From contig JAAAUF010000012.1 in NCBI GenBank assembly GCA_015499985.1, positions 1 to 64,000 on the forward strand: a stretch of 64,000 bases of DNA, read 5' to 3'. Numbering within the stretch: position 1 is the stretch's first letter; every line of letters begins with the position of its first letter. This stretch comes from Haplosporangium gracile. Lineage: Eukaryota > Mortierellomycota > Mortierellomycetes > Mortierellales > Mortierellaceae. Made by a program: the position numbers and the translations under genes. Below the pieces are notes generated by a model. That model saw nothing but the letters and a program-made list of their open reading frames with translations. It was not told the origin of the DNA and ran no database searches. Below are positions 24,122 through 34,614 of this stretch, one piece after another.

Positions 24122-25312
24122 ATGGCTCCTCCCAACACTATCGATGCCGGTTTGACCCACCGCCATGTTCTCAATCCCACTGCTGTCCCCGTCAAGGTCG
24201 CCTATGAGCGCAACTACGAGCTTCCCGAGTTCACGATCAAGGAGATCCGTGAGTGCATTCCTGCCCATTGCTTCGAGCGTTCCGGATTCCGTGGCCTCTG
24301 TCATGTTGCCATCGATCTCACCTGGGCATCGCTCCTCTTCCTGGCCGCCACACAGATCGACAAGTTTGAGAACCCTCTGATCCGTTACTTGGCCTGGCCT
24401 GTCTACTGGGTGATGCAGGGCATTGTCTGCACGGGCATCTGGGTCCTTGCCCACGAGTGTGGCCACCAGTCGTTCTCGACCTCCAAAACACTCAACAATA
24501 CCGTCGGCTGGATCTTGCACTCGCTCCTCTTGGTCCCCTACCACTCCTGGAGAATCTCGCATTCGAAGCATCATAAGGCCACCGGCCACATGACCAAGGA
24601 CCAGGTCTTTGTCCCCAAGACTCGTACCCAGGTTGGATTGCCCGCCAAGAAGGAGACCGTCGTTGAGGACGAGGAGGCCGTTCACCTGGACGAGGAGGCC
24701 CCCATTGTGACCCTGTTCTGGATGCTCGTCCAGTTCCTGTTCGGTTGGCCCGCCTACCTGGCCGTCAACGCCTCGGGCCAGGACTATGGCCAGTGGACCT
24801 CCCACTTCCACACCTGGTCGCCTATCTTTGAAGCCCGCAACTTCACCGATGTTGTCCTCTCTGACCTCGGAGTTCTTGTCACCTTAGGAGCCCTCATCTA
24901 CGCCTCTCTTCAGACCTCGTTCCTCGCCGTGACAAAGTACTACATTGTCCCCTACCTCTTTGTCAACTTTTGGTTGGTCCTCATCACCTTCCTCCAGCAT
25001 ACCGACCCCAAGCTCCCTCACTACCGCGAGAATGTCTGGAACTTCCAGCGCGGCGCCCTCTGCACCGTCGACCGCTCATTTGGCAAGTTCTTGGACCACA
25101 TGTTCCACGGTATCGTCCACACCCACATTGCCCATCATTTGTTCTCCCAGATGCCGTTCTACCATGCCGAGGAGGCTACTGCCTGTCTCAAGAAGTTGCT
25201 CGGCAAGCACTATGTCTATGACGATACCCCCATCGTCCTCGCCACCTGGAGATCCTTCCGTGAGTGCCGATTCGTCGAGGACGAGGGTGACGTTGTCTTC
25301 TTCAAGAAGTAA
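24122..25312 (+). CDS. FAD2: Delta-12 (oleate) fatty acid desaturase
   Basis: Membrane di-iron enzyme of the ER that converts oleoyl to linoleoyl chains, the entry step to polyunsaturated fatty acids (arachidonate in Mortierella). A single exon of 396 aa. Three histidine boxes are present: HECGH (111-115), HSKHH (147-151) and HIAHH (335-339), with hydrophobic segments about 62-77, 84-110 and 235-300 arranged as in the family. The start MAPPNTIDAG was chosen because it matches, from memory, the Mortierella alpina protein. The frame stays open upstream to an ATG at 23516, but that part is a pyrimidine-rich leader translating into Ser/Phe/Leu and Pro runs. No intron is needed inside the coding region. 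Confidence 0.96.
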   Translation: MAPPNTIDAGLTHRHVLNPTAVPVKVAYERNYELPEFTIKEIRECIPAHCFERSGFRGLCHVAIDLTWASLLFLAATQIDKFENPLIRYLAWPVYWVMQGIVCTGIWVLAHECGHQSFSTSKTLNNTVGWILHSLLLVPYHSWRISHSKHHKATGHMTKDQVFVPKTRTQVGLPAKKETVVEDEEAVHLDEEAPIVTLFWMLVQFLFGWPAYLAVNASGQDYGQWTSHFHTWSPIFEARNFTDVVLSDLGVLVTLGALIYASLQTSFLAVTKYYIVPYLFVNFWLVLITFLQHTDPKLPHYRENVWNFQRGALCTVDRSFGKFLDHMFHGIVHTHIAHHLFSQMPFYHAEEATACLKKLLGKHYVYDDTPIVLATWRSFRECRFVEDEGDVVFFKK

Positions 25313-28300
25313 AAACGGCTTCTCATCCACGACGCCCTTCGTATGAACTTCGTTGTGTTTCTTTGCACATAGTCCTGGCGATTTCGTACACTACCTTTCT
25401 GTTTAAAAAACAACCAAAAAATCTACACCCCATAAAAGCATTTTCGTTTGCCGTAGGATTAGGCAACATTCCATTTTTTCAATAACATAAACAGGTTCCT
25501 GTCGTAAGGGACTTATCAAACATACACGCTTGTCTTCATTCTCGCTTTTTTTTTTTTTCCCCGAAAGTTTCTTTGTTTTCATTTCTGTGTGTTTTTCGGG
25601 GAGCCGAAAAACGTTTTTTGTGTTCTTCAACAGATAAAACGTGGGCGTTCGGAAAAGAAGATAACGATTTTTGGCTTCCTACTGTATCTCTTGTTTTTCT
25701 AAAGTGATTTCCCATGAAAGAAGCACTGCATGTGTTTAGTTGGATTTTTTTTTCTTTCTTTAATTTGCATATGATTACTCTGGTGGTGGTATTTCTTAAG
25801 TGTCAGCATCGAAGCGGAAGTGGAATAAAATGAGCAGGAAGAAGGTAAAAAAGAAGGAGTGTTGGCGCTGAGGAAGGGAGCCAACTGGGTGTGGAAATGG
25901 CTGTGCGACAAAGTGCTTTGAGAGCCAGTTAGTCCTTCTCCGTCCCGTCAGCCAAAAAGAAGGCTTCAGCTACTCACTCCTTTTATTGTTCGCTCTCCTT
26001 TCACCTTTCTTTCTTTCTTTCTTTCTTTCTGTTCATTTTTTTTCCCCTTAGCCCATTCCTTGACAGTTCACACGATGCTTTGTTTTCATTCCTAGGGAAA
26101 AAAGATGTTTATTGTATTTCGTCCATACCCATCCCGTCAAAAGCGCAGCAATGCTTATTTTCATTTGTTTGTGATCAAGTGGGTCTAAGAATGTGTTGAT
26201 CAGATAAGCCTATTTTACGAAAAAAAACTGACCAAATCACTGACGTCCCTGATCCCAGCAAAAAAAAAAAAAAATGCCTGGTCAAGGGAGAAACAACGAG
26301 CGAGTAAAAAAGTCCATCCTCCCAAAAAAAAAAAAGTTAATGCTAACGATTGAAAAAGAGGAGCAAGGTCCTGGCCTTTTTATCCCTTGCTCAGGTTTCC
26401 TTCTTGCACTTTGCATTCTGAAAAAGGAAGGCAGAGCTGTTTTCTTTTTTCCACATGCCATTCAGGAGCTGCGTCTGGCTTTCATTCAGGTTGGCCTGTC
26501 CAAAGCCGTAGGTTTTGAGGCACATGATATTATTTTTTTTGCTTAAAAAAACACAACGAAAACCAGACTTATGTTCATAAGCTTGAGCATGATACAAGCG
26601 ACAACAACAACTCAGCAGGTGGCTGAAAAAGCAAAGCAATTTGTAACTATGTACTTAGGAAATGAGCTACACACGTCGTACAGAGTCAAAAAGAAAAACA
26701 GGGCCGTTAAAAGTGAGTGAGTGTGCTCTTCTTTTCTTCCTCACCAAACTCATAATCGTCGTCATCGATCTCATCCTCTCATCCGTCCCTAGAAGGGCGT
26801 TTCCAAATTCTATTTTTGAGCATATCTTTCTGTTGACGGACCATGGTATGTGTGGCGTTATTCAAAACGAGTAACGGTCAACAAGGGAAAGAAGAAGAGC
26901 GTCGTCGTCATCTAGTTCAGACTGAGGAAGAGAGAAAGAAAATCTTTCGTATGCTTCATCGATCGTGCTGTCTTTAGTCTTGCTCGGATGAACATGCTTT
27001 AGGACTAGTAGGTTGAGTAAGAGGACCAGCAGGCAGGAAAAGAAAGACCAATGGCCATTGGAACATTCAAACCATTGACCATTTGAGCTACCATAAAGGG
27101 GGTGAACATGCAACATGCGCCCTTTTTATTTTCTTCTCTTCCATATTTCATGACCATTTACTGGTTCGGTGACAAACAGCCATGCAACAAAACACCCGTA
27201 AAAATACACCGCAGTTTAAAATAGGGGATGCTTGAACATGTTTGTTATCCGCACAGAGCATAGTTGAGTGCGCGGGAAAGAAGAGATTCTTTCTTTAGCG
27301 CGGTAAAGAATCCTTCCATGAATACCTTTTCTTCCATCCTTCTTTTCTTCTTCCCCTGCCTTAATGCACCTTCGTTTGGCATCCCCTTTGAAGGGTGGGT
27401 GTTTCCGAAAGGGTCTGCATGACAAAATATCCAATTGCTCGAGAACTACTCGGAGCCTAGAAGATACATTGTGCTCTTTCTCTTAGGCGTGAACAATGTT
27501 TGTTACTTTTGATGGCCGTCATCCGCACACAAGATCTCGTTGCATGAGTCTGCCGGATGTAAACAGGTTAGGGAACCCAGAACCTTTTTTCTCTGTCCCG
27601 CATATTGGGGGATCATTCTTTATGGATTGAAAGGCGAGAGCGTGAACGAGACCCATTCCTCTTTGACCTTTCCTTCCCCTCGGGGCTTTCGACTCATTCT
27701 TGCTTGTAGCAATTATTTTTTCAGTGACCACACGAGCCAATACCACTTCCTTACCCTTCTCGTTCTTGTTCATTCCCTGCCACTCCTTCAATATCGTTCA
27801 ATCCCTTTTGACCGTTCGCAAACGAATCATTCTCAACTATTTCCATGTACGGTGCCTTACTTGACTAATTGCTTCACTGTGACAAGATAGAACGCCCTCA
27901 AATCCTTTCCCCTTTTTTAAAACAAATCCGTCAGTCATCTGTTCATCCAATGGTCCAAAAAAAATGAGAACGAAGACACAAAAGAAAATGCGGCGGAGTG
28001 TGCCTGCGATGGCATTGGCCATCCTCGCATGCCTCGGACTTGATTACATTCTTGTTTTGTCTCTCTTGCTCTGCCTCGAGTTGCTCTGTCTGGAGTGATG
28101 TCGAATGGGTTGTGTTGTAATTCTGGGCCTGCCCGTGTAACCTGTAAGTCTCTGTTTTCCCTTAGACAACAGTTGTAATGCATTACCCATTTCTCCCCTC
28201 TAGTCCAGTCGTCCCCCTCTTCCTCTCGTTTTTGTTTACATGGAGCGAGTGTTTTGAGCACACACATCATCGCAAACACTATAAACACAAAACATCATCA

Positions 28301-28446
28301 TCATCATACAGCTCCTCGCTACTCTATTCTCAGCCATTGTGTGTTAACATACACACAAACAAACACAAATAAACACCTTTACCTTTTTCTTCTTGCCTTC
28401 TTCCCTCCTCTTTTCTCTTTCTTTCGTCCTTTCTTCTTTTACTTCC

Positions 28447-28484
<38 letters not shown>

Positions 28485-29140
28485 GTTCCTTCCTTTCCAT
28501 TCTCCTATCTCTTCCTCTCTATCTGGACCTGTTACTGTTCGCTCCACTATAACAACAATCGCAATTCTTTATGCACTTATACCCATCCGGCACTCAAATT
28601 CACACCTTTCCTTCCCTCTTCTTTCTTCAATTACTCACCTTCACCGTCATAACCACCTCCATCGCCAACAAAGAAGCACCTACCTCCTCCCCCGCACGCC
28701 GTTCAAAACACAGCCAGCTTTTTTATTACTTAATTGCAGACACACACACATATACACTGACAAAAAAATCGCACTGCCACCCTCTCTTCTCTCTCTCGCC
28801 GTCTGTCGTGGTTGTTTGCCGTTTCTCTTCCAATTGAGAGCACATTCTTTCCAACCAAGGCAGTTTACCCAATCCTCCATTTTTTTTCTTTGGTGTACCG
28901 TTCAATTGTTATCCTACTCGACCTCCTTGCCCTTCCCCCCTCCCTTTCTGTCTCCCTTTTTTTGACTTTTCATTGTTCCTTCCTTCTTCCCACCAACTAA
29001 CCAAGCAACATCCTCGACGACTCGATTCGTACCTTGCTTCTTCCTCCCCCTTGCGTCTCGAAGCAACGACGTAATCCATAAATCACATTCGTACATTCGT
29101 ATTCAAAAAGGAACGAAAAACATATACTTCTTTTCTGACG
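25313..29140. other. Intergenic, 3.8 kb, no gene recognised
   Basis: It contains many A- and T-runs, a TTTC microsatellite (about 26005-26030) and a CT dinucleotide run (28450-28481). Pyrimidine-rich DNA lies upstream of the C2/pseudokinase gene (28.2-29.0 kb). Short frames such as 26274-26546 have no recognisable domain, and none is supported as a gene. Confidence 0.6.
28450..28481. repeat. (CT)n microsatellite
   Basis: About 15 CT units, uninterrupted, in the pyrimidine-rich leader region of the C2/pseudokinase gene. Confidence 0.95.
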
Positions 29141-32100
29141 ATGGTGCAATCATTCCCAAGAGGCCTTGAGGTGACAGCAGTGTGCGCCAAGGACTTAGCA
29201 AAGCGGAAATTGATTGGGACACAAGGCATGTAAAACCTTTTTCATATTTGATAATCCAACTTTCTGAAAATGAGTTCGCGTTTTGAACAATTGAAAGAGA
29301 GTCTTCAGGAGCTCTTGCTGGAGTTTGAGCGAAGAAGGCGACCGGAAGTATAGAAGGGGAATGAATGAACGAGAAATGACCAACGGCGACATTGCTAACA
29401 TTCGAATAAACTCCATTCCATTTCTTTCCTTGTACTTTCTTTGTTCATGTAGACCCGTACCTGGCGTTTTACATTCAGAAACGAACAAAGTTCACCTGGG
29501 TCGCCGTCAAGGGAGGCGTCAAACCAGAGTGGAACCAGACGGTAATTGAACGTTTCTAGCTGAAACTCTTACATTTTTCTTCACCCCCTTCCTTCTTTGT
29601 GCACCATCGGTGGTTACCAAGCTGGTTGACTGGCTGGTGTGCATGCATGCATGCACGCAACAAGATATTTTCTTCTAACCACAAAGTTGTTTTTTTTTAA
29701 ATGTGCAATGAATGACTGGGATTGCAGATAAAATTCAACCAAATCCATGATAGCAACTCTCCAGGATCCACAACGCTGACGGTCTCCTGTGTGCACAAGA
29801 AGACGGGTGTCAAATTAGGCCATACTGACGGGCTGATTGGCAAGTGCGAGATTGACCTCAAGCAGACCCTCTTCGTCTCGGAAAGCGGCGTTATCGATGG
29901 TATAGTTCACTGTTTCACTCCGTCCTCCTCCCCGCAGCTCTCTCTTTTTTTTTTTTTTTTTTNNNNNNNNNNGCTCGGTTCAGTTATCTTGGACCTCCTC
30001 TTGTTACTATCGACACACCTTCGGAAAATGTTTGATTGTATCCCTAACTCATTTCAATCTCGTTAATCATTTATTTTCTCTTTGGTTACGGAAAAACTAT
30101 AGGTTGGTACCAACTGATGCATGATGGCAAGGAGGCCGGGAAAGTCCAGCTCAGGATTACATTATGCGAACCCTCTGTAAGTAATACCCCTCTGCACCTC
30201 TGTTCCAATCCTGCACTTATCTGGTTTGGATTGTTTGCCTTTTGAACACTCTTTTTCTTTCTTTTTTCCTTTTGGGCGGAGCAATTGCGATGGTGGCCCA
30301 GGGGTGGTGAGGGGATGAGTGTATGCTTTGCGAGGCGCAATACAAGAGATGGAGGGAAGGAGAGAGTGCATGGATCCACACATGATTCGATCGATTTCTG
30401 GGCTGGCGCAAGGTTTTTTTTAGCGCGAGTAAAAGGCGGACTTACTTTTACTTTCGATATTTCCGTCTCCCCTCATCACCCGCCGTCTACAAAAAGGACC
30501 ATTGAAGATAGACCAATTGAACCATTCTTTCTTTTCTTTTCTTCTCTTAACTCGCCCTCCCACAAAAAATCTTCCATTGCAGGCCGAAGAGGACGAGTTC
30601 GAAGAGAAGCCGATTCGATTCGACCCAAAGAAATCCCGTCCCGACAAGAAGGCCGAGAAGAAGACAGAGAAGAAGTCTCTTTCCACAAAAGCCTCTGCAC
30701 CATCCTTGTCCACATATAAGAGCAACAAGATCAACAACGCATCATCACCCCTCGAGTCCTCCTCCTCCTTGTCGTCGTCATCATTCAACAACAACTACAA
30801 ACAAGAAGTTACTGCTCAGCCAGGATCTATCCAACGGAACGCCAGTCAACTGAATCGAACTCGATCCATGCAGGACCTCAAGGAACGCAAGCAGACGATC
30901 CGGTTTCAGGAACCCAACATGCGCAGGATGGGCTCCCGGTCATTGGAGGAGGTCCGGAACTCGACAGTGACACCTTTGGGCAGCAACTCTTCGTCCTCCG
31001 ATAGCGACTTTCTCCAGACGACCGAAAATGAAGATAATGAGCAACGGAGCATCAGCAGTCCAAAACAGACCTTCACCCTGCAGGACAGTGACGGGAACAT
31101 CAATCCACTGAATGTTCTGATTGCGCCCTTTGACCCAAGCTGGCTGGAGCCTACGCCACCCATCTTGCGACGAGCTCTCTCTGCGCAATATTATTATGAC
31201 GACCTCCATACACAAATGGCGACCAACCCGCGCGATCTCTTCCCGCGCTCTCAGTCGCAGCAAGGGCACATTGGATTCCCTTCGGAGCAGCCACATTATA
31301 TGTCTAATGGTCATCAGAACTTTCAGTCGTTCAGCCCTGCACACAACGGTGGCTTTAACCAGTCCCAGCAACAGCAGCAACAACATCAGCAGCAGTCGCA
31401 GCAACAATATCAGCAGCAGCAGCAGTCGCAGCAACAGCAACAGCAGCAATCACAGCAACAGCAACAGCAACAGCAGCAGTCGCAGCAACAACATCAGCAG
31501 CAGTTGCAGCAACAACATCAACAGCAGTCGCAGCAACAGCAACAGCAGCAGCAGCAACGACCTTTCAGCCCTGGAATGATGCAACAGCTCAATCGCCAGG
31601 GAACCAACATGCCAACCCCTCCTCTTCAGAACTGGCCGCCTCAGACACAGGCACACCAAACCCAACAACAGATGCCCTATCAACCTCACACAGTCTTTCA
31701 ACCCCGACAGTCGAGCAACAGGATCTTCGATATGAGTGGACAATTCAACCATGCATCTCTCCCTGCTCGATACCAGATGCCCGCAAGCCAAATGCAGCAT
31801 CTCCAAAACATCGACCCCGCCATCGCTGGACAAATCTCGACTCAGGGTGATGGTAAGCATGGTCATGGTGGGATGGCCATGACATCGATGGCATGCCAAA
31901 CATCTCAGACTCTGTACAGTCAACCTATCGTCACTCAGATGCCGATATTGGGACCAGCTGCTGGTTATTTGCCTGATACATATTCTCAGGATCATCAGCG
32001 AGCATTGTCGAATCAGTTGGACCAGCCTTTGTCCCCGCAGGCCATGTCAGTCCATCCAACTCTCGGCCTCGATCCTCGTTTGAATAACAGCAATAATGAC

Positions 32101-34614
32101 TTCAGGATGCCGGGCGCACCTGGCGAGGTTGAGCGACCAGAACGACCTGTTACCCGGAACACGTTTTATACCAACCAATCCCCCACTACCACTGCTGTCA
32201 TGACCAAAAGCAACAACAGTAACAATGGACCAGGACCAAATCAGCCCATTTATTTTGCATCGCCAACTCCTCAGGAGCAAAACTATGCAGTTGGAAGAGG
32301 AAGAGGACAGCACTCTCAGCAATCGTCAACGACCTACAGCCATGGAAGAACCACATCCCTGGATGGAGCTGTCGAGCCTTTCAGCACCATGCTCAAATCG
32401 CCTGCAGCCCCCATCCCTGCCAAAATCCCCGTTCGGGCCAAGGACGCGATCTTTGCACAATACAAACCTCAATCGGTCGCCTGGGATGGCAAAGACATTC
32501 AGGATTCTCTCAATGCCGATGTGGGGCGACGGATCTTGGCGCGCTATATGCTTGGAACGAGTCGTGAAAGAAATGTCCGTGAAGGATTTTATATCAAGGA
32601 GAGGAGCCCCCTGTTTGCCGACAGCAAGACCATCCATCAACGCCAACAGCAGCAGCTGAGGAGATCTACGCAACAACGTCCACCCCTTCCTCAGCGACAG
32701 TCTACGATGCAGCAGGAAGGCAACGACCGTGTGATCCTCAAGTATATGCGGTCGAAGCGCGAGTGGGAGATTGACTGCGCCATGATGCGGTACCTCACGT
32801 GTCAGAATCCCGAGGTCAAGCTGGAGAGTCAGTACCTGGACTACCCACAACCGCAGCAGCACTGCCAGATCGTCAATCCATTCGTGGGAGGACTCTACGA
32901 GACGTTCAACCACCCTTTCGGGAGTGACTATGAGCACCGATTCTTGTCAGTTGTGCAATGGTACCCCGAGACGCTTCTGGACTGCATCAACGACAGGAAG
33001 GCCTCGGGTGCCGGGTTGGATGTGACGCTCCCTGTTGTGCGGTCGTTGATCGAGGCTGTCGAATGGATCCATAGCCGCAAGATCTGTCATCTTAACATCA
33101 AGCCGACCAATTTTGTCCGCGACCCCTACGCGTCGTCGTCGTTGAGTCTGTTGAGGGGTTCCGGGTGGAAGTTGATTGACTTTGAGGCGGCGCGAGTGAT
33201 TAACGAGGAGATTGTGGGCCGTTGCACGTTCTCATATGCGGCGCCTGAGATTCTGGAGGGCCACTCGACGGCGACGGCGGTGCGCGCGAGGGGATCGTTG
33301 GATATCTGGTCGCTGGGTTTGGTGATTTACGAGTTCTTGACTGACCAACCTCTTTTTCAGACGGACGAGCAGGCCAAGGAAAGGCTGCTCATCTCGGGCG
33401 GTAGTGCAGCTGGAAGAGGAATTCAGCAGATTCGCTACTATGACAGCAAGTATATTGACAAGGAGTACCACCCTCTGCTGGATGCCATGCTGATCAGGGA
33501 CCCCGAGAGGAGACTGACGGCTTGTCAGATCTTGAACATGGACCTATTCAAGACCCCGATCTCGCCTCGCCTCGTCCCGCAGGACCAGTTGCTCCGCAAC
33601 AACAATATTCAGACGCTTCGGGATCTCAAAGAGACGCGGTTGTGTAACCTCAGAGGCGGATACATGTCCGGTGGATCACTCCATGGAGGAAGCGATAATG
33701 GCATGAACGGCTATGGCGGGCCTGGAGATCAACATCAGCTTTTGGAGGGCATCGGACGGATTCTGGATTCGCCCTTTGACCAAGTACCCCGGTTGTTTAT
33801 GTTGCTCCCTCCTATGACGCATGACTTGGATTCTTCTCAACCGTTCATGGCGACCAACTTGTTCCAGAACAAGGGCGGGATGCGTCTGGTCCTGCTTTGT
33901 GAGGGACTCAGCGGGTACGGCGAGGATGCTCATGTGACGGATCACCGCGGATATGTCCTTCATGACCCCACTGCATTTGTTCAGGATGTCGGCAAGCTGT
34001 TATTGTACCTTGTCGCGGTTGCAGGAACCAATAACCCCGGGTACGAGACTCCTGAGTTAGACAAGCCTTTAATATCGACAGGAACTCCTCTGGACAACTG
34101 TCAACGGTGGTACTCATCCCTCCGATCGTACTATGAGATCTTACAGACTGCGATTCAGAGACAGTTGGGTGGACCTACGCCTTCATTGAACGAGTTGCGG
34201 TCCCTACGTGGACCTACACTCAAGAGTCTCGAGAGCTGGTTGGCACGCCTTGTCCGGAAACAAAGTCAACTCCAACAACCGCTTTCCACGAATGTCCGTC
34301 GTCAACTATCAAAAGTCGCTCCGAGCGATACGATCAGCCATGCAGGACTCCCACTCGGCGGCAGTGGATACGACGATCTGTCAGATCATCTGGACGAACT
34401 CGGGTTGAGAGATAGCCTTTTACCTCCTGAAGTTCCTGAAATCACGGGCCCGGGAGGTGGATTGGGGTACGGGGGATTGTACAAGATGCCTGTGGGTACT
34501 TGTGGAGACCGATGGATCTGTCGTGGATGTGTGACGAAGCAGATGGCTATGGCTGTTGAGGCCAAGTGTGCTAGTCCTGTTGGAGGACATGGACATGTCC
34601 GACACGGGTCGTAG
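29141..34614 (+). CDS. C2 domain, Gln-rich, predicted pseudokinase with C-terminal PRLF/LCE module
   Basis: Exons: 29141-29225, 29453-29541, 29728-29899, 30103-30176, 30583-34614, giving 1483 aa. Residues 5-138 form a C2 domain (LEVTAVCAKDLAKRKLIG, DPYLAFYIQKRTKFTW, VKLGHTDGLIGKCEIDL). A disordered Ser/Asn region follows, then a Gln/Ser tract (about 399-466). A kinase-like fold spans about 830-1075. VILKY keeps a lysine near 860, but the HRD Asp is Asn (HLNIKPTNF, about 976), DFG is DFE (about 1006) and no clear glycine loop is visible. The APE motif is intact. From 1209 comes PRLFMLLPP then LVLLCEG and HRGYVLHDPTAF. The end has GGLYKMPVGTCGDRWIC. The last two blocks resemble, from memory, modules of expanded Mortierellomycota proteins. 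Intron 1 has a GC donor, and intron 3 contains a 10-N gap. Function is unknown; membrane or Ca2+-linked scaffolding is conceivable. Confidence 0.85.
29963..29972. other. Assembly gap (10 N) in intron 3
   Basis: Ten Ns directly follow an 18-T run. The gap lies in the intron between 29899 and 30103, so the coding sequence is not affected if the gap is short. Confidence 0.98.
31358..31560 (+). repeat. CAG/CAA-rich minisatellite encoding Gln/Ser/His tract
   Basis: Roughly 67 codons, mostly CAG and CAA, broken regularly by TCG (Ser) and CAT (His). The spacing of the TCG-CAG-CAA blocks suggests expansion of a short multi-codon unit. It lies between the C2 and kinase-like domains. Confidence 0.9.

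Noticed and set aside
24110..24811. 233-aa minus-strand frame across the desaturase
   Set aside because: Antisense shadow produced by strong C/G third-position bias; no domain, and the sense frame is a clear enzyme.
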